Part shown: piece after piece, positions 36,344 to 47,747 of the stretch
How the letters are laid out: the number at the start of each line of letters is the position of its first letter
Numbering within the stretch: the first letter of the stretch is position 1
Source of the DNA: Bradyrhizobium quebecense
GTDB taxonomy: Bacteria; Pseudomonadota; Alphaproteobacteria; Rhizobiales; Xanthobacteraceae
Assembly (NCBI RefSeq): GCF_013373795.3
Contig: NZ_CP088022.1
Span: forward strand, 4,650,001-4,714,000
DNA length: 64,000 nucleotides
Direction: 5' to 3'
Program-made: the position numbers and the translations under genes
The notes under the pieces: model-generated
What the model saw: only the letters and a program-made list of their open reading frames with translations
The model's database searches: none
Told to the model about the DNA's origin: nothing

Positions 36344-37702
36344 ATGAAGCTGCCACGCGTGCTGAGTCTGCGGGGGATCGGCGCCCAGATGGCGGCGCTG
36401 GTCGTCGTCTCGATCGTCACGCTGCACCTGATCATCACCGCCACCTTCCTGATCCATCGCCCGGACCGGCCGGAGCCGTCCGATCGCTGGCACACCCAGC
36501 TCGCCGCCGCCGCGCAACTGCTCGGGCACGCGCCGGCATCAGAGCGGCCGCGGCTCCAGGCCGACGTCATCAGAGCCTTCCCGCAGCTTGCGATCGGTGA
36601 CCTGCCGGCCGATACCGGCACGCTCACCGAGACCGACCCGCCGAGCCTGCACGCGCTGCGCCGGCTCGGCGCCGGCTATCACGTCTACTCTCTGCCGCGC
36701 GAGGCGGGCAGCACGCCGCGTGACGGCGAGATCCGCCGTGTCGCGATCCGCCTGCCCGACGGCACCATGTTCGCCGCGAACCTGATGCCGGACCTGCACA
36801 TGCGGCCGTTCTGGGGCGGGCCGTGGATGATGACGGTAATGTTCGCGGTCATCAGCGTCACCCTGCTCGGCCTGTGGGCGGCATGGGCGCTGACGGCGCC
36901 GCTGTCATCCTTCGTCAAGGCTGCGGAGACCTTCAGCCTGAACGGCGCCGCCGCGCCGCTGCCCGAACGCGGCCCCGAGGAGATCCGCTCGCTGGCCAAG
37001 GCGCTGAACCGGATGCGCGAGCGCATCACGGCATTGATCGACGACCGCACCAAGATGCTGGCCGCCATCAGCCACGACCTGCGCACGCCAATCACGCGGA
37101 TGCGGCTGCGCGCCGAATTCATCGAGGACGAGACCCATCGCCACCGCATGCTGCGCGACCTCGACCAGATGCGCTCGATGCTGGAATCGGTGCTGTCGTT
37201 CCTGCGCAACGACCGCAAGCTCGAGGAGATGACGCTGGTCGACATCGCGAGCACGCTGCACCTCGTCACCGACCAGTTCGCCGACATGGGACACAAGGTC
37301 AGTTACGAGGGTCCGCAGCACGCGATGGCGACCGCGCGGCCAGCCGACCTGCATCGCAGCATCACCAATCTGGTCGACAATGCCGTGCGCTTCGGCGGCG
37401 AAGTCGCCGTTCGCCTCGACGTCAAGCCGGATCGCCTCGTCATCGACATCGAGGATGACGGCCCCGGCATTTCGGACGCGCACAAGGCAAGCGTGCTGGA
37501 GCCGTTCGTGCGCGGCGACCAGGCGCGCAACATGGACGAGGCCGAAGGCTTTGGCCTTGGCCTGTCGATCGCCAACGCCATCGTGCTCGCGCATGGCGGT
37601 ACGCTGTCGCTGCACGATCGCAAGCCGCATGGGCTGGTGGTCCGGATCGAACTGCCGGCGCGGCAGCAGCTGCTGCAATCGGCGCGGAAATCCGCGGCCT
37701 GA
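36344..37702 (+). CDS. Sensor histidine kinase (EnvZ/CusS-like)
   Basis: 452 residues. Helix 1 (MAALVVVSIVTLHLIITATFLI), a periplasmic loop of about 120 residues, helix 2 (MMTVMFAVISVTLLGLWAAWAL) and a HAMP-like linker are followed by HisKA with AAISHDLRTPITRMRLR (phospho-accepting His about 244). The HATPase_c domain has ITNLVDNAVRFGG, IDIEDDGPGIS and GFGLGLSIANAIV. It should sense an envelope signal and phosphorylate the response regulator encoded directly upstream. Its stimulus is unknown. Confidence 0.88.
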   Translation: MKLPRVLSLRGIGAQMAALVVVSIVTLHLIITATFLIHRPDRPEPSDRWHTQLAAAAQLLGHAPASERPRLQADVIRAFPQLAIGDLPADTGTLTETDPPSLHALRRLGAGYHVYSLPREAGSTPRDGEIRRVAIRLPDGTMFAANLMPDLHMRPFWGGPWMMTVMFAVISVTLLGLWAAWALTAPLSSFVKAAETFSLNGAAAPLPERGPEEIRSLAKALNRMRERITALIDDRTKMLAAISHDLRTPITRMRLRAEFIEDETHRHRMLRDLDQMRSMLESVLSFLRNDRKLEEMTLVDIASTLHLVTDQFADMGHKVSYEGPQHAMATARPADLHRSITNLVDNAVRFGGEVAVRLDVKPDRLVIDIEDDGPGISDAHKASVLEPFVRGDQARNMDEAEGFGLGLSIANAIVLAHGGTLSLHDRKPHGLVVRIELPARQQLLQSARKSAA

Positions 37703-37747
37703 TCAGCCGGAGCTGATCGGCAACGAAGCTGACCGAGAATCAAGGCA

Positions 37748-37942
37748 TCAGGCGGCGAGCGGCGTGAGCTGCGCTGTGTCGTAGATCGCGATCGCCTCGA
37801 AGCGGTAATTGCAGGCGCGGCAATTCCACAGGAACGACGTGCGCCCCTCGCTGTGCTCCACCCAATCGGGGCGGGCAATCGGCTTGCCGCATTGCGCGCA
37901 GGGATTTTCGCGAGGCATGTAGCCGGTGTCCTGACGGACCAT
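37748..37942 (-). CDS. Small zinc-ribbon protein
   Basis: 64 residues. CAQCG and CRAC, about 28 residues apart, form a CxxC...CxxC zinc ribbon, with the acidic and aromatic stretch FEAIAIYD after it. GGGAG lies about 8 nt before ATG 37942. Small zinc-ribbon proteins of this kind are common in Bradyrhizobium; the role is unknown. It is oriented against the kinase gene. Confidence 0.5.
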   Translation of the reverse strand: MVRQDTGYMPRENPCAQCGKPIARPDWVEHSEGRTSFLWNCRACNYRFEAIAIYDTAQLTPLAA

Positions 37943-38335
37943 GGCGCATCTCCCGAATGTTGTTTTTTTGCGTGCTCTGAAACGGACAGACGCGCTGACT
38001 CAACACGCGCGCCTGTCGTTGAGTGCAGTGTAAACCTTCATCGAGTCGTTTGCACGACAATCCGGTGTGGACAGCGTGCGGCAAAAAGGCGGCCGAGAAA
38101 ATCGGAGGCCAGCACAAGAGGCCAGGACAATCGGAGACAATTTTCGGCTGAGAGGATTGAAGCAAACAATTTGAAGCATCTGTCTTCGCAACCGCGTCGT
38201 CCGCTTCACCTGCACCCGGGCGATCACGGACGCAGAACGTTTCGCTGATGCGAAGGTTCTGCCACATTCCTGCCCGCTCGCCGTACCAATGAGACCGCAG
38301 AACCGAAGCGCGTTTGATCACCCGGGCGATCCGAG
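37943..38335. other. Intergenic region without a supported gene
   Basis: 393 bp between the zinc-ribbon gene and the lytic transglycosylase gene. It contains an A-rich run near 37966 upstream of the minus-strand gene and AT-richer stretches near 38130-38180. No repeat or gene is recognised. Confidence 0.4.
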
Positions 38336-38851
38336 ATGAAGACCCTTCAGAGCCTTAGCTGCCTTGCCGCCGTCACCGCGGTGCTGGCGTCCTGCGCCAG
38401 TGCGCGGGCGCAATATGAGGCGATGGTGGCGGCGGAGGCTCAGGCGAACCTGGTGCCGGAAGAGCTGGTGCATCGCGTCATCGTGCGCGAGAGCAAGTAC
38501 CATCCGCAGCTGATCGGGCGCGGCGGCGCCATCGGGATGATGCAGATCAAGCTCGCGACCGCCCGCGGGGTCGGCTACACCGGTACCGCCGAAGGTCTGC
38601 GCGACGCCGCGACCAACCTCAAATACGGCGTCAAATACCTCGCGGGCGCCTATCGCGCCGCCAATGGGGATTTCGACCGAGCCGTGCGTTATTTCGCGGG
38701 CGGCTACTACTATGTCGCAAAGCGGCAGCGCGGCGGTCACCTCAAGGAGGCGATGCATGGCGGCGCGGGTGCGCCACCGAAGGAACTCGCCAAGCAAGAG
38801 CAAATATCGGCCGAGACCGCCGAGCCGAAGCCTGAACAGGCTCCCAAATAG
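38336..38851 (+). CDS. Lytic transglycosylase (Slt-type)
   Basis: 171 residues. The signal peptide (SLSCLAAVTAVLASCASARAQ) is followed by the SLT domain: EELVHRVIVRESKYHP with catalytic Glu52, GGAIGMMQIKLATARGVGY, DAATNLKYGVKYLAGAYRAANGD and YFAGGYYYV. It would cleave peptidoglycan with 1,6-anhydro end formation in the periplasm. A cysteine at the end of the signal (LASC) allows a lipoprotein alternative. The Lys/Glu-rich tail is short. Confidence 0.85.
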   Translation: MKTLQSLSCLAAVTAVLASCASARAQYEAMVAAEAQANLVPEELVHRVIVRESKYHPQLIGRGGAIGMMQIKLATARGVGYTGTAEGLRDAATNLKYGVKYLAGAYRAANGDFDRAVRYFAGGYYYVAKRQRGGHLKEAMHGGAGAPPKELAKQEQISAETAEPKPEQAPK

Positions 38852-39052
38852 GTGCTTGCGTGCCCCAGGCGCGGTGCAACGCAAGCGTTGCTCCCGGAGC
38901 CGGGACCTCCGTTCCGAAAGAATGGGGCCCGGCTCGGCAGCCCACCGCTGTCGCGCCGTGCTGCGTGCGGGGCACGCGCGCTCTGCGCACGCCGCGGTGC
39001 CGCTCCTGGCATACAAGTTGACACATCCGCCCATCAGCCTACATTAGGCGCG

Positions 39053-39176
39053 TTCCGAGGGGTGCTCCGAAGGAGGAGCTGAGATACCGCAAGCTTGGAC
39101 TTCGCCATCATGGCGATTGGTTCGGGACCGCGGTGACCCTTTGAACCTGATCCGGGTCATGCCGGCGAAGGGACAG
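39053..39176 (+). promoter_or_regulatory. TPP riboswitch (THI element)
   Basis: GGGGTGCTCCG, GGAGCTGAGATACCGC, GACCGCGGTGACCC and TTTGAACCTGATCCGGGTCATGCCGGCGAAGGGA match the conserved thi-box core (CUGAGA and the ACCUGAUCUGGGUAAUGCCAGCGNAGGGA-type arm). The 3' end overlaps the Shine-Dalgarno AGGGACAGGG, 2 nt before the thiO start at 39179. Binding of thiamine pyrophosphate should therefore block translation initiation. Confidence 0.92.
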
Positions 39177-39178
39177 GG

Positions 39179-40192
39179 ATGTATCAGACGTCACAACCGC
39201 GGGGGGATTCCCCCGTCTCCATCATCGGCGCAGGCATAACCGGCGCCTGGCATGCGTTGTTGCTCGCAGAGGCCGGACGTGCCGTCACCCTGCATGAGCG
39301 CAGTGACGCTGCGATGACGCAATCCACAAGCCACTGGGCCGGCGGAATGCTGGCGCCCTGGTGCGAGGCCGAGGCCTCCGAGCCTGTGATCTCGCGGCTC
39401 GGCATTCGTTCACTCGACCTGTGGCGGCGGCATTTTCCGGAAACGGCGTTCAACGGCTCGCTGGTGGTGGCGCATCCGCGCGACCGCGCCGATTTCGAGC
39501 GCTTTGCCCGCCTCACGTCAGGTTATCGCCGGCTCGATGCCGAAGGCGTCCGCGAACTGGAACCGTCGCTCGAAGGCCGCTTCCGTGACGGCCTGTTCTA
39601 TCCCGACGAGGGCCATGTCGAGCCGCGCCGCGTGCTGCCGCGGCTGCATGCCGCCATCGCGAAGGCTGGCGGCGACATCAAGTTCGGCAGCGACGCCGAG
39701 GCTGATGATCTCGACGGCCTCGTGATCGACTGCCGCGGTCTTGCCGCGCGCGACCGCGAGCCGAGCCTGCGCGGCGTCAAGGGCGAGATGATCGTCATCG
39801 AGACCGCGGAAGTCGAATTGTTGCGCCCAGTGCGGCTGATCCATCCGCGCTGGCCGCTTTACGTGATCCCGCGCGGCGACGGCCGCTTCATGCTGGGTGC
39901 GACCTCGATCGAGGCCGAGGACAACGGCGTCAGCGTGCGCTCGGCGCTGGAGCTGTTAGGCGCCGCCTATGTGGTGCATCCGGCCTTCGGCGAGGCGCGC
40001 ATCGTCGAATTCGGCGCCGGCCTGCGCCCGGCGTTTCCGGACAATCTGCCCAAAATCAGCATCGAGCAGGAACGCATCACGGTGAACGGACTCTACCGTC
40101 ACGGCTTCCTGCTCGCGCCCGCGCTGGCCGAGCTGACGCTCGCCTTTCTTTCGCGCGGCGAAATCGACAATGAGGTGATGCAATGCGCGTGA
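39179..40192 (+). CDS. thiO: Glycine oxidase ThiO (thiamine biosynthesis)
   Basis: 337 residues. The FAD-binding Rossmann start VSIIGAGITGAWHALLLAEAGRAVTLHE is followed by SHWAGGMLAPWCEA, FYPDEGHVEPRRVLPRLHAA and VIDCRGLAARD. It oxidises glycine to iminoglycine for thiazole synthesis. It is the first gene after the TPP riboswitch. The stop overlaps the thiS start by 10 nt, showing translational coupling. Confidence 0.9.
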   Translation: MYQTSQPRGDSPVSIIGAGITGAWHALLLAEAGRAVTLHERSDAAMTQSTSHWAGGMLAPWCEAEASEPVISRLGIRSLDLWRRHFPETAFNGSLVVAHPRDRADFERFARLTSGYRRLDAEGVRELEPSLEGRFRDGLFYPDEGHVEPRRVLPRLHAAIAKAGGDIKFGSDAEADDLDGLVIDCRGLAARDREPSLRGVKGEMIVIETAEVELLRPVRLIHPRWPLYVIPRGDGRFMLGATSIEAEDNGVSVRSALELLGAAYVVHPAFGEARIVEFGAGLRPAFPDNLPKISIEQERITVNGLYRHGFLLAPALAELTLAFLSRGEIDNEVMQCA

Positions 40193-40380
40193 TCGTCAAC
40201 GGCGAGCAGCGGGAGATCGCGGCTTCCAGCGTCGACGCGCTGCTCGCCGAGCTCGACTACGAGGGCACCCATTTCGCCATCGCGCTGAACTACGACGTGG
40301 TGCCGAAGAGCCGCTGGGCCGAGACCGCGCTCAAGGCCGGCGACGAGATCGAGATCATTACGCCGCGACAGGGAGGGTGA
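40183..40380 (+). CDS. thiS: Sulfur carrier protein ThiS
   Basis: 65 residues with the ubiquitin-like fold, ending PRQGG, whose terminal Gly-Gly carries the thiocarboxylate. MRVIVNGEQREIAASSVDALLAEL is typical. It supplies sulfur for the thiazole ring made by ThiG. No thiF, which normally adenylates ThiS, is present in this window. Confidence 0.9.
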   Translation: MRVIVNGEQREIAASSVDALLAELDYEGTHFAIALNYDVVPKSRWAETALKAGDEIEIITPRQGG

Positions 40381-40406
40381 TGTGATGCGTGCACGAACCC
40401 TCTCCA

Positions 40407-40526
40407 CGTCGTCCCGGCGAAAGCCGGGACCCATACGCCGCGGCCCTTCAGTGAAGCACACTTGGAGACGTTCATCGCAACAACACCCGGTCGTGGTTAT
40501 GGGTCCCGGCTTTCGCCGGGACGACG
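40407..40526. repeat. Large inverted repeat between thiS and thiG
   Basis: GTCGTCCCGGCGAAAGCCGGGACCCATA (about 40408-40435) and its reverse complement (about 40498-40525) flank about 60 nt. Each arm is also internally palindromic (GTCCCGGC-GAAA-GCCGGGAC). This is a common Bradyrhizobium palindromic repeat sitting inside the thi operon, where it could form a long hairpin in the mRNA. Confidence 0.7.
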
Positions 40527-40545
40527 GCATAGTGTGAGGAGACAC

Positions 40546-41314
40546 ATGGTCACCTTCTACGGCAAATCCTTCCCGTCACGCCTGCTGATCGGCACGGCGC
40601 TGTATCCGTCGCCTGCGATCATGCAGAACGCGATCCGCGCCTCGGGCGCCAGCATCGTCACCGTGTCGCTCCGCCGTGAAGCCGCGGGCGGCAAGACCGG
40701 CGATGCGTTCTGGTCGCTGATCCGCGAACTCGGCGTCACCGTGCTGCCGAACACCGCCGGCTGCCGCAGCGTGCGCGAGGCGGTGACGACGGCAAAGCTC
40801 GCGCGCGAATTGTTCGGCACGCCCTGGATCAAGCTCGAGGTGATCGCCGACAACGACACGCTGCAGCCCGACGTGGTCGGCCTGGTCGAGGCCGCCACCA
40901 TCCTGATCAAGGACGGTTTTGAGGTGTTCCCCTATTGCACCGAGGATTTCTCGGTCGCCTCGCGGCTGGTCGAGGCTGGCTGCAAGGTGGTGATGCCGTG
41001 GGCCGCGCCGATCGGCAGCGCCAAGGGCATCACTAACCGCGACGCGCTGAAACTGCTGCGCGACCGCCTGCCCGACATCACGCTGGTGGTCGATGCTGGC
41101 CTCGGCGCGCCGTCGCATGCCGCCGAAGCGCTCGAGCTCGGCTACGACGCCGTGCTGCTCAACACCGCGGTGGCGAAAGCCGCCGATCCGGTCGCGATGG
41201 CCAATGGCTTCCGGCTCGGCGTCGAGGCCGGCCGCACCGCCTATGAAGCCGGGCTGATGGAAGCCCGCGACTTCGCCTCCCCCTCCACTCCTGTCGTTGG
41301 GACCCCGTTCTGGC

Positions 41315-41328
<14 letters not shown>
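40546..41328 (+). CDS. thiG: Thiazole synthase ThiG
   Basis: 260 residues. The TIM-barrel shows [49 protein letters not shown] with the catalytic Lys, and [30 protein letters not shown]. It joins the ThiS thiocarboxylate, iminoglycine and deoxyxylulose phosphate. GAGGAG lies 5 nt before ATG 40546. Its 3' end overlaps thiE. Confidence 0.92.
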
Positions 41329-44003
<2,675 letters not shown>

Positions 44004-44025
44004 GGGCTCTTCCTCGTCGCTCGTC

Positions 44026-44049
44026 ATGCCCGGGGCTTGGCCCGGGCAT
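44026..44049. repeat. Palindromic repeat after thiC
   Basis: ATGCCCGGGGCTTGGCCCGGGCAT is a perfect 24-nt inverted repeat unit with a 4-nt loop. It is probably both an intergenic repeat and the transcription end of the thi operon. Confidence 0.5.
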
Positions 44050-44122
44050 CCATGGACCGCGAGAAGTGGCTGGGTAAGTCCCGGCCACTCTCTAATTCAA
44101 GATATGGGTGACGGCTCTGTGC

Positions 44123-45070
44123 CTACAGCTTAAGAAGCTGCACATCGCTGAGAAGCCTATACTCCTTCGGATTCAAAATGATCACGATTTGCGATTTGCA
44201 CGCGGGTAAGATCGACTCGAACGCCTTGATCGCAATTGCGATAGAAAAGTCGCTTCCATTGTCGATCGCGCCGTGCAGTGGCCACCAATCTTCAAAGGAA
44301 TTGCATGTGGGGTCGCAGCCGAGTGCTGGCGCCACCAGTCTTTGGACGCCAACGCTCTTCTTCTTTTTTATGAGATTTCCCTTTTGATCCATCGCCGGCT
44401 GACCGTTGCTCATCAAATATATTCCGGCATCGCCAACAAGCCAGAGTGCCCGCTTTGGCCGCGTCCTCCCATACCACGGCATCGAGATTGGAGCATTTCT
44501 AGCGTGATCGACAAGACGCCACACAGTTGCAACCTCGAACTTCAGGATCACATCGCCATTGGCGGTTCGCAGCTTCTTTGCGGCAACTGCACTTTCCAAA
44601 CAGGAGATTACAAAACAGCAAATTGATCCCGCAAGATTCACAGCAAGTTCTGCGTGATGTCGTGGCACGGCACGATTCAAGTTTGCCTTGCCGTGCGCAT
44701 CGCCGAGCTTGTTGCGCATTTCGCCCACGCGAGCAACGATGGTTTGGCTAGCCCCAAAAACCGACTTGAACAACGAATCGGTGTGCTGTGTAGGCGAAAT
44801 TCCTAGATTGGACGCAACAGCGTAATACAGCTTCGGCAAGTCCCATGTGTCGTCATACGACACATCAAGCTCATTTAATGCAGTCTTGCACAAAGTCTCC
44901 AGCATTGCGCGAGCCGCGGTTAGGGCACCATCGCGATCTTCATCCAGTCGATCAATCGACTTCACCCAATCCGCATAGACTGCATCATATCGCGAATGCG
45001 CGAGCCGCTGGTCAACAAGGGTTGATAAGGGCTTGCGTTCAAGCGCCGGGGCATCAGCCAAGGGGTGCAC
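44123..45070 (-). CDS. Abortive infection-like protein (Abi_C motif)
   Basis: 315 residues from GTG 45070; TTG 45061 has GAGGAG 8 nt upstream and is equally possible. The N-terminal half (residues 20-160) includes RAMLETLCKTALNELDVSYDD, followed by VGEMRNKLGDAHGK. Its RNK-x-GDAHG motif is characteristic of the Abi_C (abortive infection C-terminal) domain. The rest is beta-rich (ANGDVILKFEVATVWRL, LWLVGDAGIYLMSNGQ and QIVIILNPKEYRLLSD). Its DNA is AT-richer than the thi genes. The gene lies 31 nt downstream of the disrupted TIGR02391 gene, so it was probably its partner. The mechanism is unknown. Confidence 0.55.
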   Translation of the reverse strand: MHPLADAPALERKPLSTLVDQRLAHSRYDAVYADWVKSIDRLDEDRDGALTAARAMLETLCKTALNELDVSYDDTWDLPKLYYAVASNLGISPTQHTDSLFKSVFGASQTIVARVGEMRNKLGDAHGKANLNRAVPRHHAELAVNLAGSICCFVISCLESAVAAKKLRTANGDVILKFEVATVWRLVDHARNAPISMPWYGRTRPKRALWLVGDAGIYLMSNGQPAMDQKGNLIKKKKSVGVQRLVAPALGCDPTCNSFEDWWPLHGAIDNGSDFSIAIAIKAFESILPACKSQIVIILNPKEYRLLSDVQLLKL

Positions 45071-45101
45071 TCCTCAATGGTATCCTAACCTTGAGGCACA
45101 T

Positions 45102-45127
45102 CTAGCGCCTTGCTCCATCGAGGAGCT
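45102..45127 (-). pseudogene. 3' fragment of the split TIGR02391 gene
   Basis: Reading from the IS66 insertion to the stop gives KLLDGARR then TAG. Joined with the fragments at 47717-47747 and 51380-52117, the frame is continuous (738 + 31 + 26 = 795 nt). The ending ALEFIAYVSLLAKLLDGARR is a typical TIGR02391 C-terminus. Confidence 0.7.
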
Positions 45128-45135
45128 TAGCTAGG
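45128..45135. repeat. IS66 target site duplication, left copy
   Basis: TAGCTAGG, identical to 47717-47724. IS66 elements make 8-bp duplications. Confidence 0.9.
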
Positions 45136-45185
45136 GTAAGCGCGAATTTCTCCGCACCTTTTGCTTTTGAGAGTCCTGATGCATG

Positions 45186-45213
45186 AGGTGTCCACCAAAA
45201 TAGGTGGACACCT
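45186..45213 (+). promoter_or_regulatory. Hairpin just upstream of IS66 tnpA
   Basis: AGGTGTCCACC (45186-45196) and GGTGGACACCT (45203-45213) form a perfect 11-bp stem with a 6-nt loop, ending 4 nt before the likely tnpA start at 45218. It could occlude ribosome entry and limit transposase expression. Confidence 0.4.
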
Positions 45214-45217
45214 TGTG

Positions 45218-45676
45218 ATGAGCGACGATGATCAGAAACTGCGGGTCAGGCTTGTCGGCCGGAACGGTCGCCGGCGCTACGAGGCGGCATCGAAAGAGCG
45301 TCTTGTCGCGGCCTGCCTTGAGCCTGGGGTTTCGGTATCGAGGCTTGCACTCGAACATGGGGTCAACGCGAACCTCCTTCGGAAGTGGATCAAGAAGCAC
45401 AGCGCGACCAGGTCGCTGCCGCCGTCCTCACGCCCGGCGTTCATCCCGGTTCAGCTTGAGGGGAAGTCCGAGCGGGACCTGTCGCGAAAAGACAGCGTGG
45501 CGACGGTTGATTTGCCGGCTTACGATGAAGTGCGTGGTTCGGAACCCAAAGGGACTCCAGCTTTTTGTTCTCCGGCCAAAGTGAGCGTGTCGCTGCCGAA
45601 TGGCGTGAAGCTCGCGCTGGAATGCGGCGATGTGGATGCATTGACGGCGATCATCGGAGCGCTGGGCGATGTTTAG
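45218..45676 (+). CDS. IS66 TnpA-like protein
   Basis: About 152 residues from ATG 45218 (earlier in-frame starts at 45161 and 45179 are possible). The N-terminal helix-turn-helix with YEAASKERLVAACLEPGVSVSRLALEHGVNANLLRKWIKKH is the OrfA (Transposase_8-type) DNA-binding domain of IS66 elements. Its stop overlaps the tnpB start by 8 nt. Confidence 0.8.
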   Translation: MSDDDQKLRVRLVGRNGRRRYEAASKERLVAACLEPGVSVSRLALEHGVNANLLRKWIKKHSATRSLPPSSRPAFIPVQLEGKSERDLSRKDSVATVDLPAYDEVRGSEPKGTPAFCSPAKVSVSLPNGVKLALECGDVDALTAIIGALGDV

Positions 45677-46022
45677 ACTGGGCGATGACCTGCAGGTCTA
45701 TCTGCACCGTGAGCCGATCGACTTCCGGGCTGGCATCAACAGCCTTGCGGTCCTGGTCCAGGAGACGATGGCGCTCGATCCATTCACTCCGGCGGTTTTT
45801 GCGTTCTGCAATCGCCGTTGCGACCGGATGAAGCTTCTGTTCTTCGATCGGTCCGGCTTTGTACTGGTCCTGAAGCGGCTGACCGAAGACAGGTTCCGAT
45901 GGCCGCGCCGCCAGGAGGCGATCGTCACGCTGACGACGGAGCAATTGCACTGGATCCTTGACGGCATCGATATCGATGCGATGGTCCGCCATCCGGTGCG
46001 GCAATATCAGGTTGCCGGCTGA
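45669..46022 (+). CDS. IS66 accessory protein TnpB
   Basis: 117 residues with the family signature VYLHREPIDFRAGINSLAVLVQE and CDRMKLLFFDRSGFVLVLKRL, plus the ending typical of IS66 Orf2. It is required for transposition in some elements, but its biochemical role is unclear. It is intact. Confidence 0.9.
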   Translation: MFRLGDDLQVYLHREPIDFRAGINSLAVLVQETMALDPFTPAVFAFCNRRCDRMKLLFFDRSGFVLVLKRLTEDRFRWPRRQEAIVTLTTEQLHWILDGIDIDAMVRHPVRQYQVAG

Positions 46023-46074
46023 GCTCTCGAGTTGAGCGGTTGACGCGTCGGTACGGTTCAGATTCAAGAATTCG

Positions 46075-47646
46075 ATGAATCGAACCGGCGATCCGAGTGT
46101 TGAAGTGCTGTTGGCACGCATTGCTGCGCTGCAGGCGGAGAACCATCAACTCGCCGACCGCGTCGCCAAGCTCGAGGAAGAACTGGCGCTGGCACGCCTG
46201 CATCGTTTTGCGCCGCGCAGCGAAAAGCATGTTGATCGTCTCTTCAATGAAGCCGAGCAGGCCTCCGATGAGGAGGACGCCGGCAGTGAAACGAACAATA
46301 TCGCCGAACTTCCGGACACGGGCTTGCCACCCGTCGAAAACACAATGGGAAAGAAGCGCGGCCGCAAGCCGCTGCCGGGGAACCTACCTCGTGAGCGCGT
46401 CGAGTATGACCTGTCCGACGATCAGAAGGCGTGTCCTTGCTGCCGTGGCCAGATGCATCGCATGGGCGAGGCTGTCACCGAGCAACTTCATATCGAGGTG
46501 AAGGCGAAGGTTTTACAGAATGTGCGCTTCAAATATGCGTGCCGCCATTGCGATCGCACCGGGATCCACGCCCCTGTCGTGACCGCGCCGATGCCGCCGC
46601 AACCATTGCCGGGCAGCGTTGCCACGCCCTCGACGCTGGCGTTCGCGCTGGTTCACAAATATGTCGATGGCACGCCGCTCTACCGCCTGGCGCAGGCCTT
46701 CGAACGTGCAGGTGTTCCTGTCAGCCGCGGCGCTTTGGGCCACTGGGTGATTGGCTCGAGCGAGAAGCATCTGCATCGCATCTACGACGCCCTGAAGCTG
46801 CGGCTCAGATCACAACCTCTCATCCATGGCGACGAGACAACGGTTCAGGTCCTCAAGGAGAAGGACAAACGGGCCACCAGCACATCGTACATGTGGGCTT
46901 ATCGCAGCGGCAAGGGCAGCCACGAGCCGATCGTTCTTCTGGATTATCAGCCGGGCCGCGGCCAAATCCACCCGCAAGCCTTCCTCGGCGATTACCGTGG
47001 CATTGTAATGAGTGACGGCTATACCGCATGGCGCACGCTGGAAGGGGCCACCCACATTGGATGCATGGCCCACTCCCGGCGGCGCTTTGTCGATGCCCTC
47101 AAAGCCAGGAAGAAGGGCGGCGGTCCGCCCGAGCAAGCGCTGCGGTTCTTTGAACAGCTCTACCGGGTTGAAAGGCGGGCGTGGGACGGAATACCGGAGA
47201 AGGGTGAAACACAGGCCTACTGCATTCGCCGCTTCCGCCAGCAACATAGTGTCCCCATCCTCAATGCTCTCAAAGTATGGCTCGATGACATGGCCCCGAA
47301 GGTCTTGCCTGACAGCAAGCTCGGCGACGCCGTATCCTACACCCGAAACCAATGGGAATATCTGACGCGCTACACCGGGGACGGCAGCATGCCGATTGAC
47401 AACAATCTTCTGGAGCGCGACATCAGGGTTTTTGCAACTGGCAGGAAGAGTTGGTTGTTCAGCGATACCGTGGACGGAGCCAAGGCCAGTGCCGTCGTCT
47501 ATAGCCTGATGCTGACCTGCCGCGCCTCACGTGTCGAGCCGTTAGCGTGGTTGCGCCACGTCCTCACCGAATTGCCTCAGCGCGCCGGCGACGCCGATAT
47601 TACAGACCTGCTGCCCTTCAACTTCCACAAAGCCGCCACTGCCTGA
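46075..47646 (+). CDS. IS66 transposase TnpC
   Basis: 523 residues. The N-terminal leucine-zipper-like coiled coil (LLARIAALQAENHQLADRVAKLEEELALA) is followed by a zinc-finger IS66 domain with CPCC and CRHCDRTGIHAP. The DDE core follows: IHGDETTVQVLKEK, IVMSDGYTAW and IDNNLLERDIRVFATGRKSWLF. No internal stop is present, so the element could be active. Confidence 0.9.
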   Translation: MNRTGDPSVEVLLARIAALQAENHQLADRVAKLEEELALARLHRFAPRSEKHVDRLFNEAEQASDEEDAGSETNNIAELPDTGLPPVENTMGKKRGRKPLPGNLPRERVEYDLSDDQKACPCCRGQMHRMGEAVTEQLHIEVKAKVLQNVRFKYACRHCDRTGIHAPVVTAPMPPQPLPGSVATPSTLAFALVHKYVDGTPLYRLAQAFERAGVPVSRGALGHWVIGSSEKHLHRIYDALKLRLRSQPLIHGDETTVQVLKEKDKRATSTSYMWAYRSGKGSHEPIVLLDYQPGRGQIHPQAFLGDYRGIVMSDGYTAWRTLEGATHIGCMAHSRRRFVDALKARKKGGGPPEQALRFFEQLYRVERRAWDGIPEKGETQAYCIRRFRQQHSVPILNALKVWLDDMAPKVLPDSKLGDAVSYTRNQWEYLTRYTGDGSMPIDNNLLERDIRVFATGRKSWLFSDTVDGAKASAVVYSLMLTCRASRVEPLAWLRHVLTELPQRAGDADITDLLPFNFHKAATA

Positions 47647-47716
47647 ACGGCTCGGTATCGCCCGATACCAGGGCAATCCATCAAAACCGCCGGCGTGCGA
47701 AGAAAATCGCGCTTAC

Positions 47717-47747
47717 TAGCTAGGAGGCTGACGTAGGCAATGAACTC
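47717..47747 (-). pseudogene. Middle fragment of the split TIGR02391 gene
   Basis: 31 nt between IS66 and IS630. Read on the minus strand it encodes EFIAYVSLLA, which joins the ERAL end of the 5' fragment across the IS630 site and KLLDGARR across the IS66 site. It includes one IS66 target copy (47717-47724). Confidence 0.75.

Larger units (their letters stand above)
45136..47716 (+). mobile_element. IS66-family insertion sequence, complete (2581 bp)
   Basis: The terminal inverted repeats begin GTAAGCGCGAATTTCTCCGCACC on the left and GTAAGCGCGATTTTCTTCGCACG (reverse complement) on the right. The perfect 8-bp target duplication TAGCTAGG flanks both sides. The element carries tnpA, tnpB and tnpC, which are all intact. 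It lies inside the end of the TIGR02391 gene, 31 nt after the IS630 insertion point in the reading direction of that gene. Confidence 0.95.
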
